Counted from the stretch's first letter, positions 34,828 through 46,632 are shown. The stretch: DNA of 64,000 bases from Nymphalis io (GCF_905147045.1 NC_065910.1:7626001-7690000); one strand, 5' to 3'. Program-made: numbers and translations. Notes: generated by a model not told the origin, from the letters alone.

Positions 34828-35120
34828 GACGGGCCGGTTGGCGTGGTTGGTACTTGCCTTAGACGCCGAAGTTCGTGGGTTCGATTAAAAATTTTGTATT
34901 TATAATTCATCTCGTGCTTGACGGTGAAGGAAAACTTCGTGAGGTAACTTTCGGCATAGACACTTGTGTGCATGAACATGTCTGTTTGTCTTTTGAGTCT
35001 GGGTGTAGCTATCTATATAAGTATATATAAGTATGTATTTACAAAAGAAAAGTAGTATATGTAGTATATCAGTTGTCTGGTTTTCATAGAACAACCTCTG
35101 CATTTGTCCCAGGATATTAC
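34828..35120 (+). repeat. SINE D containing a SINE A segment
   Basis: D head 34828-34886, then about 60 bp of SINE A (34889-34948, ATAATTCATCTCGTGCTTGA), then D body from CACTTGTGTGCATGAAC to the end. Confidence 0.75.
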
Positions 35121-35594
35121 AGCCATTGTAAAACGATTAAATAATAAAATACCTTTTTTAACTGCTTACTACTATCTTAGTTTATGTTTTATAGTCAATG
35201 GTTTCTAATAAATATAGAATTTAGATCTTCACCTTTCTATTATATATTTTTTTAAACAAAACGCAGTCAGTATACATTTCAAAAAATGACTTAATAAAAG
35301 TATAATAAAAGACAATGAATAATGATAATATTTTTCTTAGGATATATTTATTATCTAAACGATAATCTCCAGGTAATAGCGAAGCGAGCTGTCAGCTTAT
35401 CGGTTCACTTTCAACTGTCAAAAGTTCCTTGACGCCTCCCGGGATTCTATTGGATGAAGTTGAATGAAGCTAGCCGGTATTGTGGAATATCACGATATAT
35501 AATACAAGAGAATTTAACGAAGTAATCTATAGTTATTGAATTTATTTCAAAGCGAATCAGTGATGATATTAAACAGTAGTGCTATATACTAAGA

Positions 35595-35745
35595 ACTTCA
35601 TTACTCACCCGTGAAATGTTGACAACTAACTTATGGTGATATACCATTTTGATTCCTATATTCTTGAAATGTTATAATTATTATGTTCAATGACGCATAT
35701 CAATCACTGACCTTTCACGACCGTTTTCACGAGTTTGGTCTTACA
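35595..35745 (+). repeat. Dispersed repeat H, copy 2
   Basis: ACTTCATTACTCACCCGTGA, then TATTCTTGAAATGTTATAAT and CGAGTTTGGTCTTACA; about 200 bp shorter than copy 1. Confidence 0.45.
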
Positions 35746-36565
35746 TAATGCCTTTCATATGAGATTTTCGTTTCTTGTGATTTATGTGTCTTTAAAGTAA
35801 ATCCAAAATCCCACTTCTGAGCATTGGCATTATCTTGTATTGAGGAAAAGGATTTAGTTTTTTATAACCACGTTTATTGCTCAATTGCCAGTTTATGAAT
35901 AAACATTTTCATAGAACACAATCACGAAATGAAATGGACTATGTTTTGACAGAAATGGTCTATTCCATAGAAACACTAATAAGAGTTCTTAAGATTTAAT
36001 AGAGAGACGATAATATATAGTGACATTGACACTTTATATAATGTTATGAATATTTTATAATTTTCTGTGAATTGGAACATTTTTGCACAACACGTTCCAT
36101 TATTTTTTTATACTTTTTAATTTAAACATTATTTTACAACACTAGAAAATAGCACAGAAGTTGTTTACCGCTAATTAATGTGCACTAGAGGTTGACTTTT
36201 GGTTAGCTAGCTAACAGACAACCCAAAACACAAATCAATATGAATAATATAGACGTCATTTCTGAGATTTAAACCCACCATTTTTGGTAAAGATACACCG
36301 GTTTTTCTCTTATCTTCTTAATTATAATTTATCTAGTGATTAGCAGAAAAAGGTAACGATTATCACGAGACCAGCACCTGTCAAATATAATATTGCCACA
36401 CGTGGAACAGCGAAGTAAAATAGGAACAAAATGTTCTTCTTAATAAAAGAGGAGACCTCTGAACAACTGTGGAACAGTTAGGGATTCTCACTGATAAGCT
36501 ACGCATGCTATTTGTCCTTGTGTTTTTGAGTTTTTATAATTAAAGTTATTAAAATTATATATTTA
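35746..36565. other. AT-rich DNA, no gene seen
   Basis: No listed repeat or convincing open frame. Confidence 0.5.
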
Positions 36566-36822
36566 TGAGCCTAGACTACCCAGTGGCTGGAGTACGTCAA
36601 TCTAAATCGAAGAACTCGTTTCGAACCCGGTCAATCATTACTGAGTTTTTATGTATTTAATTTATAATTCATGTGATGCTCGGTGCTGAAGGAAAATATT
36701 ATGAGAAAACCTATAAAAAAGTCCACCACATGTGCTTACCAACGCAGACAACAGCGTTGCGGAAAAAGCGAACCAGAAAGGTTCTCAATGGGAGTGGAGA
36801 CCTTAGCCCACTAGTGAGACCT
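36566..36822 (+). repeat. SINE A, old copy
   Basis: GAGCCTAGACTACCCAGTGG head, then ATTCATGTGATGCTCGGTGC and CCTTAGCCCACTAGTG; all blocks are recognisable but diverged. Confidence 0.6.
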
Positions 36823-37300
36823 TTATTTTACTTTATAAATATTCCTAAATAATAATGTAAACGAGAAAGTCTCGTCTCTCGTGTCTCGGCTTATCTTTTA
36901 ACTTCCAACTATCAAAAGTCGTTTGAGGAAATCACTCACACATTAATGCACATGCAAGAATAAATTTTACGCTGACATCATCTGACTCTCGAAACCTTAC
37001 GCTTAATCGTCTGTACCGAGTGCTCAGATTTTACACATCAGTATATTTTAAAGCCGTTACAGGCTTTGTGACTTTATTTATTTACATGATTATGCTTAGT
37101 TGGTTTGGCTACTTATAAAGCTGCAGATCAAGAAGTTGGTTCCCGAGTTTTGCTTACGAAATGTTGGTTGAAACGTTGGTGGCTGGTTGGTAAAGCGACT
37201 TATTGATATTGTAAGAGGTGGTTAATTATTATTCTTACATTACCAGTGTCAATACAATACAATCGTGTATATTATTTGCTTAATATAATAATAATTTAAA

Positions 37301-37511
37301 CACGACCGGAAAGAGTTCAGGCGCAGGACCAACGGCTTTACGTGCTTTTCGAGGCACGGGAGCGTACATACTTCCAACTTCCAGACTCTGGGCTGCTACT
37401 GAGAATTTTCTGACAGAAAAACCCAGTAACTTTTTAATAGCACGACCTGGGAATTGAACCCAGGACCTCCGGGTCTGCGGCCTTACATCAAGCCACTAGA
37501 CCAATGAGGCA
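37301..37511 (-). repeat. SINE C, 5' part
   Basis: CACGACCGGAAAGAGTTCAG to CACTAGACCAATGAGGC, with the GAATTGAACCCAGGACC box. Confidence 0.85.
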
Positions 37512-37917
37512 GTCGAGTTGCTTAATATACTGATAAAAGTAACAAATAAATCGTTAAGACATGGTTATATTTTTATTATTTTATTTAGTTTTTAAAATAT
37601 TAACCAACCATATTGCTTATTTTTCAATAATATCGTATGTGATATGACAAATAATTCATACATTACTAACTATCCATAAAGTATATATTATTACCATACA
37701 TTAATTATAATTAATACACGTACTAGGAATCGTTAATCAATGTGGGATCGCGTCCAAGTGATTTGCAGTGGCAATTAATATGGTTTTAACCATTAATAAA
37801 TTATACGAAAACTATAAAATTATGGGCATTCATTAAAGAAATATGCGTAAATTGAAAATGTTGTATTTGTTAATCTAATGTTAAGCTGGAAAGGGTTTAT
37901 ATATATATATAAATAAC

Positions 37918-38080
37918 ATTGACACTGTAAGAAATATTAACCTTTTCTAACATCGCCAATACATGCGAACTTAAATATTCCTTATGCCTATTACATCCAT
38001 GGGAACTTAAATATTCCTTATGCCTATTACACTGGCTTTTTCATCTTCAAACCGGAACACAACAATTACAAGTTATTTAT
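37918..38080 (-). repeat. SINE B, partial, with tandem duplication
   Basis: GACACTGTAAGAAATATTAACC to CAAACCGGAACACAACAAT. It contains a 36-bp tandem duplication (37967-38038). Confidence 0.6.
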
Positions 38081-38230
38081 AACAAGTTTATTTCATATTT
38101 ATGAGGGACATTCCTGAATGTTTACACTGCTTACTTCCAAATTCCAAGCTGCAACTTATTTTTTTTTTTTTATAGAACCCAATATTTTTTTACTGATGGA
38201 CTTGAATCGAGGAACTATATAATTATATAT

Positions 38231-38493
38231 ATTATAGAATAGGAAGGCGAACGAGCATATGGGCCACCAATGCCCATAGACATCGGCATTTAAGAAATGT
38301 TAACCATCGCTTAAATCACCAATGCGCCACCAACCTTGGGAACATATGTTATGTCCCTTGTGCCTGTAATTAGACTGGCTCACTCATCCTTTAAACCGGA
38401 ATACAACAATACCAAGTACTGCTGTTTTGCGGTAGAATATCTGATGAGTAGGTGGTACCTACACAGACGAGCTTAGCTAAGCTCTACCACCAG
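38231..38493 (-). repeat. SINE B, nearly full length
   Basis: ATTATAGAATAGGAAGGCG to GCTCTACCACCAG; all blocks present. A B-type poly(T)-ATAGAACC remnant lies at about 38158-38182. Confidence 0.9.
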
Positions 38494-38860
38494 TAAGTAT
38501 GCAGCCTTATGAGCTGAAGAAATAATATGAATTTTCCAAGCAAATTAATTAATTTATTTCTCAAACGCATTAAACGTCACGTGTATTAACAAATATATAC
38601 ATTGTCATTAATCAATGTAAATGAAGTAAAGCTAATCTCCACAATTAGCGAACTGAATCCCATTTCCGACAAACAGCCAATTCTATTCGTATTTAATATG
38701 AACATGGAAATCGGCTCGAATATGAATATTTACGTATTAATGATTATCAGTTGAACGAATTCTCATTGTACAATGAAACGTAATGTGAATTTTAAATCCT
38801 ATTATGCCATTGGTTGGAATTCCGCTACGTCATCATTATTGTTTTATTTGTCAATATAGG

Positions 38861-39012
38861 GGAGCCGATATAGCCCAGTGGTTAGAACGCCTAAATCGTA
38901 ACTGAAGTATATAGGTTTAATCCCTTCAAGTTTTAAGTAACACTAATTTGTATGTGTTTGTGTTGTATATAATTAATCTCGTGCTCTGCGGTGAAGGAAA
39001 ACATCGTGATTT
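38861..39012 (+). repeat. SINE A, 5' half
   Basis: GGAGCCGATATAGCCCAGTG head to GTGAAGGAAAACATCGTGA; the 3' half is absent. Confidence 0.7.
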
Positions 39013-39452
39013 TCTTGCGTCGCTTTGTACTTACTTGGTTTTAAGCCGCAATCGTATTCTAATCACTGGGACACGTAACATATACCAATTATTCTTAATA
39101 TAATATTATGTATTATTGAATATTTAAGACTAATTAATATTATTATTCTATAATCGAAATTAAAACTGAGTGCTACGGCGTATCTAAGAGATTATGGTTT
39201 TACAACAAAATAGAATCATAAAAACGACATTAAAGTAGATTGAAGAATATTTGCAAAGGATTTTAATAAAGAATTTCTGCTTACAAAATCTCAAAGTCAT
39301 ACTTCAACCTTATAGTCCTCAATTTGTAAATGACATTTTAAAGTATCACAATAAAATATTCCGCAGTTATCGCGAGAAATTGTAGCAGACATCATGACGT
39401 GATTAATATTATCTCCGTCGTCTTGGATGGAGGAATTTCAACGTGGAACAGA

Positions 39453-39583
39453 AAGGTTGGTGGCGCATTGGCTATAAGCGATGGTTGACATTTCTTACAA
39501 TGCCAATGTCTAAGGGCGTTTGGTGACCACTTACCATCAGGTGGCCCATATGCTCGTCCACCTTCCTATTCTATAAAAAAAAA
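39453..39583 (+). repeat. SINE B, 3' half
   Basis: AAGGTTGGTGGCGCATTGGC to CTATA and A run; 5' truncated. Confidence 0.85.
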
Positions 39584-39584
39584 G

Positions 39585-39703
39585 AATGAGTCAGTGTGAC
39601 TACAGGCACAAAGGATATAACATCTTAGTACCTATTGTAGGTGGCGCATTGATATTGTACAGCATGACCACTCATTAGCAGGTGGCCCATTTGCCCGTCT
39701 GTC
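39585..39703 (+). repeat. SINE B, older 3' part
   Basis: GAATGAGTCAGTGTGACTAC to GCCCATTTGCCCGTCTGTCC with an internal deletion. It directly follows the younger B fragment in the same orientation. Confidence 0.7.
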
Positions 39704-41228
39704 CTAATATAATAATATAAATGAAGTCTTCGACTTACTATAATTTGGAGATAAAGATTTAATACTCAGCAATAATAAGCATCGTACTACATCTATGACG
39801 TAATTAATTTTTATTCTATAGTACATAATAATTTTAATTAATTTGAGTTGAGATATTCCAGTAGATAGAATACGTGAGTTTCAATTTTATTTCTTATCAG
39901 TTACCAGTCCTGGCTTCGCACGCGTTGAAGGATCTGCATTAAATATTTTATTGAAAGTACATACAAATTGTTTTTTGAGCCAGGGCCTTCGCTGACGTAT
40001 GCAGAACTCATCACCAGGTCTCATCATAATCAGATGAATAGTCAAGGCATGTATCATAAAGAAGATAACTTTACGCTGATTATATAAAAAAAAAATTATA
40101 CGTTCATTATCATAAGTTCTTAAGAATACTAATATATTCAAACTAACTTGATGTAGAATAATTTTAATTCTATTATCTTGTTTCTTAATAATATCATCTA
40201 TTTCAGTAGTAAGGCGTCTTAATAGATTAAGCTATCAATGCCAATATAAGTTGTCGAAACTTTGACCGTGATTCTGAAGGGGTTGAATTCTTGACGGTTC
40301 TGGAACGTAACTCAAGGGAATGAGATGTTCTAATGAACTCATTTTAGTTCGTATTCAATAGGAACCCCATTTGTTATAGAACGATATCAAAACGTATAGA
40401 TAAGCTTTATATACCTATTATAAAAATGCCTTTATATTTATAATTTTATTTTTAAATAATCAGACGATTTTCCATGAATTATTCTCTGTATAAAATTCAT
40501 TTGGATCCTTTCAAAACATATTTTATATCTAGTAATATGTTCTATAATATTTTACGTCATATTTAGGAAATAATTCTTTTCTAGGCATTGTTAATTAACA
40601 TACTTCTGTTTAATTTGCTAAGCAGAACTTAGTAACCAATTGAGTTTATAGAATCATTGACATTAGCTTTGCATTACAAAAAAAACAAAATCGATGCAAA
40701 TATGAAAATATAACGAAAAAAAAAATCAACTCAAGATCTCCATAAAAATAAAAAACCAATTGAGATGAAATTTCGCAAACAGTTTTGTCACTGTTGAAAA
40801 TATTATCTATTACAGTTTTACATGGAATAAGCTTAGGATTGTTTTTAGAAATATTTGTTTTCTACTGATTCATGTTTTTGTACACTGGTATCGAGTGTCG
40901 GGGTGGTCGTTTTACTCATTTTTTATTTATAATTATTCTTACTTTAATCTAAACAATTTTCTCTCGCAATATTAGGATTTTATATTTTAAGGATTTTAAC
41001 ATTTCTATCATAATAGTACGAAACGCCTACGTCAGTCCGATTAGTACTTGAAAGACTTTTAAATCTCAATTTTATTTGATAAAATATAGTTAAAAGCGTT
41101 TTCCAAAATTGCCTATCAAATTATATTCATTTCTAAAATAAAATAGTTATAACAAAAAATATTATGTTAAGAAAAAGAATCTGCAGTTTATTTTTCGAAA
41201 ACACATTTATGTATGTGTCAATGTTTAG
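39704..41228. other. AT-rich DNA with one E-like scrap
   Basis: CTGGCTTCGCACGCGTTGAA near 39910 resembles the start of repeat E. The 84-residue minus frame at 39887-40141 overlaps it and is probably accidental. Confidence 0.4.
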
Positions 41229-41399
41229 TTTCCGAGAGATTACAAAAGAGACACTTATTTCAACCCGTTGGTATCGTAAGAGCCGGTTAAAGGAAACATT
41301 AGTTTTAAGTGCACCGATTAATTGGAATAGTTCTACCCGCCTTAGCATCCTGTATGGCCGTAGGGAAACAAAAGCTAAGCGAAAGTATTCTCGAGATAC
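41229..41399 (+). CDS. Exon-like open segment, unidentified
   Basis: Open frame (REITKETLISTRWYRKSRLK and on), preceded by AATGTTTAG and ending at ACAG followed by GTAAAC. The opposite strand is also open over the same stretch, so coding status is unclear. Confidence 0.2.
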
Positions 41400-41508
41400 A
41401 GGTAAACTTTAAAATGTCAAATCCTTTTTCATTGGCATTGTGTGTCACACATTACGCTGATCTCATATAAACAGGACAAGAGCAAGTGAATGATGACAAC
41501 TTATGTAG

Positions 41509-41684
41509 CTTCAGACCGATTTTGGCCACGCCGACTAATCTCAAGAGAGATTAACGAACTACGCAGGACTTCTTATACACAAAACACACACACTTTTATG
41601 TGCGCAAATATATTCGCAGTCTCTTTTCTCTCACTCTGATAATCTAGTAGGATGGTAATTAAACATGACCTGAAAATGTTCAGG
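41509..41684 (-). repeat. SINE C, 3' half, diverged
   Basis: TTCAGACCGATTTTGGCC...AATCTCAAGAGAGATTAACG to GACCTGAAAATGTTCAGG. Confidence 0.7.
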
Positions 41685-42049
41685 CATCTTTTAGATTCTC
41701 ACTATTATATTTAAAACATATTAACGTAACATTTTTATAATGTAATTTTAACCTACGAAAAGTTTTCTCCTCATAAATATTTAGTCACCCTACCACAAAC
41801 GGACGTGATTGACGACGACGAATTGAATTTAAATGTCGCATAAATCTTTAGTATCCTAAGTTCCCAACTTGATTTTGATCGATAATTGGAAAACTAAATC
41901 ATGATTAGTACCTTTTCACCCAAAGTCAGTAAACAGAATATTGTGATAAGCACTACTTTGTATATTATGAGAAACATGGTTTCTTCTAATATTAACTACA
42001 TATTAAGGTGTGTAGTATACATATATTGTTATCTAATGTTATAACGTAC

Positions 42050-42088
42050 CTTGCCATATATATTACACTCGCTCACTATTTCTTCATA
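42050..42088 (-). CDS. Microexon-like segment
   Basis: On the minus strand: TTTTATTGCCATTTTTCAG acceptor, 13 codons (YEEIVSECNIYGK), donor GTACGT. Good splice signals, but very short. A 79-residue frame runs through it on the same strand. Confidence 0.15.
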
Positions 42089-42595
42089 CTGAAAAATGGC
42101 AATAAAAATGATTATTTTAACAAAACTATAAACAGGATAGTAAATCACATTAAAAACATATTTTTTCAATTGTAACTTCTCAAGCGGCACTTCAATAATC
42201 GACGAGAATTGAGAGTAAAATTTGAGAAAAACAGAAATGGAACAACAAGATTGTTTGCATATCCACAATTAAGTAGAAGTGGGGAGCGATTGTGAAAAAT
42301 TTAATAAGGTATGGATTTTCTTATCAAACATACCGTAAAGTATTAAAACATTCGATTCGAATTTTACTTTACGATTATTTCAGACGTAAAATTTTATTGC
42401 ATTTCACTTCGGAATGAGGATGTGGTTATTTATAGCCAATTATTTAAGCGATATCTAGTTAAGTTTTTTTGTATCTTTGAATCAACATTATTCGAAACCT
42501 TTAAACGACTTTGGGATAGTTTATAGAATATGCGCATTATATGCGAGTAATTTTTTTTGTTTTTATTGAGATTTTGTGTACTAATATTCTGTTAC

Positions 42596-42782
42596 GCCTC
42601 ATTGGTCTAGTGGCTTGAAGTTAGGCCGCAGACCCGGAAGTCCCGAGTTCAATTCACAGATCGGGTCAATATTAAAAATATTGGGTTTTTATGTATTTGC
42701 GCACACACTTATGCACTATAATATCTCTTGAGTAGTTGGCTAACCTCTCTTGAGACTGGCCGTCGTGACCGAAATCCGTCTG
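42596..42782 (+). repeat. SINE C lacking its middle
   Basis: GCCTCATTGGTCTAGTGGCT head and GGCCGTCGTGACCGAAATC end present; about 180 nt between GGGTTTTTATG and TTGCGCACAC are missing. Confidence 0.8.
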
Positions 42783-43078
42783 TATATTTCAATGTAATCA
42801 TCACTTATCAACAAATGTAGTACCCGTAAGAAATCAAGACAAATGAATGCTATTAACATTATAAATATTATACAATAAGGAAGACAGATTACACAAAATA
42901 AAATGAATACAAAACGAAAAAAAAAATGCAATCCAAATATATTGATTGTGATATTTTAACTTGAAATAAAAAATCGAAGACAAATCGAATCACCAAAAGT
43001 CTAATCTAAACCAATGGCACGGACAACAAATCTTTGGAGACAATAATAAAACATTAAAAAAAATTATAAATGTTAAAC

Positions 43079-43256
43079 CGAGCCTAATGGCCTAGTGGTT
43101 AGAACACGTAAATCTTAACCGATAATCGTGGGTTCAAGCACGAGCAAGTACCACTGAAATTCTGCCACATGTGTATTCCACAATAAGCTTCAAACTTTCG
43201 CCTCAAAAAAGGAGAGGACGTCTTGGCCCAGCAGTGGACCGTTCACAGGCTGTTAC
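43079..43256 (+). repeat. SINE A lacking its middle
   Basis: Head GAGCCTAATGGCCTAGTGG and end CAGGCTGTTACTT are present; about 115 nt between CACTGAA and ATTCTGCCACATG are missing. Confidence 0.8.
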
Positions 43257-43447
43257 TTATAAATGTTAATGTTTATACATTATATTACACATTGTGTAAT
43301 TGTGTATATTTGAATTTTTACACCTTCAAGATAGTACTTACGACATCCGCAAAATTGCTGGTGGTGGATGAAAATTAAGTTAACCCAAGATTTAACTGAA
43401 ACGAAATGAAAATGTATTAATATATATATATTTATGCATCCGATACT

Positions 43448-43598
43448 GTAACAGCCTGTGAATGTTCCACTGCTGGGCTAAGGCCTCCTCCTCTCCTGTT
43501 TTGAGAAGAATGTTTAGGAGTTTATTCCACCACACTGTTCCAATACGGGTCCACGTGTCAGATTTTCAGTGTACTTAGACAGTATGATGTTCCGATAG
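43448..43598 (-). repeat. SINE A, 3' half
   Basis: GTAACAGCCTGTGAATGTTCC to about the GATGTTCCGATAG block. Confidence 0.75.
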
Positions 43599-43940
43599 GG
43601 CAGAAACTTTCTATGAAGTATAAAAAACCAGAAGGCCTCGCTCTTCATATAGCACAAATATATAATATTTTTACTATTACTATATATTTACTCTAAACTG
43701 TGCTAGATTATAATAAGCACACTCCTAGTGGTGCTAAAAATATAATATACGACTATGTTGTGTTATTTTAGTACCTGAATTAAGTAAAAGGTTTTTTGAA
43801 CTGGTTTTCTGTATGTAGGCTATAGAACGGTATAAATATAATAAAAAAAACAGAAATGGCATATGAAATATACCTAAACGTAACATGTTTTGACATGTTA
43901 TGCTCTCGAAATACCTCCAACAATTTCACGTAAAGTAAAC

Positions 43941-43995
43941 CTACGATGTTTGCATCTGAAATTGCAATGAAGTCATACCCGGCCTCTGGGAAATG
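43941..43995 (-). CDS. Exon-like segment
   Basis: On the minus strand an in-frame TAG acts as acceptor (GTTTTAG), followed by HFPEAGYDFIAISDANIV and donor GTTTAC; the frame stays open about 50 more codons past the donor. Could be a host exon or an old transposon remnant. Confidence 0.2.
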
Positions 43996-44196
43996 CTAAA
44001 ACATTGAATTTTGAAAGCAGCTTTCATACCGTAATGTAAGTTGAATTCCTTTTAAATTTTTCATGTATTGTATGCTTGAGAATTTTTAATACGATTTATT
44101 ATTTAATATATTCTTGTTAAATATTCATTGTTTTGTTATGAGAGCGTGAGTTGTATGTAATGCTAATATGAAAACTTTCTTAAACCTTTAAAGATA

Positions 44197-44477
44197 AATG
44201 TCTCACAGTCCCCCTGCTGGGATAAGGCAACCTTGTGAGGTAGAAGTAGAAGGCAGCTTAACAACGCTGCTCCAATGTTGATTGGTTAATAGCCATATTA
44301 TAACATACATTCGACACATGCAGGTTTCCATACGATGTTTTCATTCACTTCTCAGCAGAAGATAAATTATAAACTATTTAAGAATATGTTCACAAACGTC
44401 TGTCCTGGGTGGGAATCGAACCCACAACCTTCGGCGTGAAAAGCAAGTCTCTACCAACCATGCCAACCGGCTGGTCA
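44197..44477 (-). repeat. SINE D head joined to a SINE A body
   Basis: On the minus strand the first 75 nt are the D head (GCCGGTTGGCATGGTTGG, GGTTCGATTCCCACCC). The rest is SINE A-type body (CATCGTATGGAAACCTGCAT, ATTGGAGCAGCGTTG), ending near GGACTGTGAGAC. Confidence 0.7.
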
Positions 44478-45257
44478 GTTAAGAAATATATTTGAAGCCA
44501 AAGACCATTCAAATAGAGCAAAAATATCCTCAATAACCTGCATTAATATAAGATATATATTTTGTAGTATGTATTTTAATATTGTTAGTAAAACTTCGTT
44601 TGAACTTCGTTAAATAATGGAGAACGTGACTCTGAACCGAAGTTCGAGTCTTTACGTACGAATTAAATAAAGTTTCCGAGTACTTAAAACGCGAGATCTA
44701 TCAAAGCGAGACTTTTTATAGGTTCAATTCTGAAACTCCACTCAAACTGAACCGAGTCCGCAGTAAATATAAATTGAGAAATAAAACGATATCTTTTTGA
44801 ACCTTACGATTTAAGTTTGTGTAATATTATTCAAGCAATGTGAAGTTTTAATAAGTATTGGAAATGTTGGCGGTTATACTTTTTAAGATTTTCTTGAATT
44901 CAAATTGGGACCAACTCGTTACCAACAATGGTTACCAACTTTCCCCAATGTGGCTTTTATACTGTTTTATATTTTGCGATTAAAGTATTGAGAAAAAAAC
45001 GTTCCATTTTTAAATCAGTAAATGGTTTCATAATTCTATTATTATTGCATAAAAATAAAAATGAGAGACCAAGTTTTTAATGGCTGTTCTTACTCTCTAT
45101 AACATAGTCTTCAAGCAGCCTGTTCCTTTTTTTATATTTTGTTTATAAATAGCAGTAATTATATACGATTTAAGTTTTTTTTTTGTTTATAATTTGTGAT
45201 TGTTCCAGGAGCGTACGGATTATTTTAAGAATCTCAATTCAGTATAAGTACTCTTAG

Positions 45258-45505
45258 TATAAAAAAATTCGAGATGTTGTCCTACACCGCATTGCGTGTG
45301 AAAAATATGATATATTTACTTGTTGGTAGAGCTTCGTGCTTAATGCCCGGTTTACATTATTCCAGTAAGCAATCCAGTACTGGACTAGATCGCTGGACTG
45401 AAATAATGTAAACCGGGCATAAAGCACGAAGCTCTACCAACAAGTAAATATATCATATTTTTCACACGCAATGCGGTGTAGGACAACATCTCGAATTTTT
45501 TTATA
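45258..45505. repeat. 248-bp near-perfect palindrome
   Basis: Arms 45258-45366 and 45397-45505 (109 bp each) are complementary with 2 mismatches; the loop is 30 nt and itself contains CCAGTACTGG. Includes TGCCCGGTTTACATTATTCC in both arms. Confidence 0.95.
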
Positions 45506-45542
45506 TTTTTTATATTTTTTTATATTTTATATGGAATAATGT

Positions 45543-45611
45543 AAAAATGTAAACCGGCACTGGAATGAACTGATGATGATTCAGTTCATTCCAGTGCCGG
45601 TTTACATTTTT
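45543..45611. repeat. 31-bp perfect inverted repeat
   Basis: Arms 45543-45573 and 45581-45611, loop 7 nt. Contains AAATGTAAACCGGCACTGG, related to the neighbouring palindrome ends. Confidence 0.95.
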
Positions 45612-45673
45612 CCAGTAAGCAATCCAGTACTGGACTAGATCGCTGGACTGGAATAATGTAAACCGGGCATAAA
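45610..45673. repeat. 64-bp direct copy of the palindrome core
   Basis: Matches 45360-45423 with one mismatch (TTCCAGTAAGCAATCCAG...ATGTAAACCGGGCATAAA). Confidence 0.9.
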
Positions 45674-45712
45674 CTAATAGATAAGTCAGTCAGTGAAACT
45701 AATAACAATAAT

Positions 45713-46078
45713 AATGTCCTCCAGGCCGTATTCGGCCACGGCGGCCAATCTCAAGAGAGATTAGCCAACTGCACAGGACATATTATAATGTACAAGTGTG
45801 TGCGCAAACACAGGTGCACTCTCGATTCCCTTACTCTCATAATCCAATGAGACGGCAATCCGATACGACCGGAAAGAGTTCAGGCGCAGGACCAACGACC
45901 AGGCTTTACGTGCTTTCCGAGGCACGAAAGTGAATACACTTCCATCTTCCAGACTCCGGGCTGCTACTGAGAATTTTCGACTGAAAACTCAATAATTTTT
46001 TATTGGCCCGACCTGGGATTTGAACCCAGGATCTCCAGGTCTGTGGCCTTATATGTAGCCACTAGACCAACGAGGCAG
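45713..46078 (-). repeat. SINE C, full length
   Basis: AATGTCCTCCAGGCCGTATT through GAACCCAGGATCTCC to CACTAGACCAACGAGGC; 366 bp, the reference copy for this window. Confidence 0.9.
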
Positions 46079-46540
46079 TGAAACTACAGAGACTACAGTC
46101 ATAATCGTTTTAGTTCCGGAAGCTAGTGGCCAATTGAGGTTTGATGCATTTTCTGTTACGCTGCTCAAATGCGGCGCCCGTATGTGATTATTATTATGTG
46201 AAATTGTTTCAATTGTTTTTTTTATTCTATGAAAATGATGAAGCTGGCAGTTATATATTGGGCTGTGGTTTAAGTTTGATTCGTAATTCATGACTTTATC
46301 CCCAACTTTTGAAGCAACTTAAATCGAGTTTTTGCGTTTAAGAATCGTTGGTATAATTGAGGAAATATTAAAATGTGATGTGTAAAATATTTTTGTTTAT
46401 GTTTAATTTTGTATTTATATGATTATTTAATAGTCTCATAAATTTCATAGCTTTATTTAAAATAATATAAATTTTAAGCATCTCTATAGAAGGAAGTATG
46501 TAAACATACGTATTGGAGACTGATTTCAAAACAAATACAT

Positions 46541-46632
46541 ACATCAACCCTTCGTCATCCACTGCTGGACATAAGCCTCTCCAATGGCACGCCACTGAGC
46601 TCGATTTTCAGCTCTCAGTCTCCATGCCTGTA
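46541..46632 (-). mobile_element. RTE-like LINE C-terminal fragment
   Basis: The minus strand encodes WRLRAENRAQWRAIGEAY followed by VQQW and a stop: the last residues of an RTE-like LINE protein. About 90 bp remain. Confidence 0.6.
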
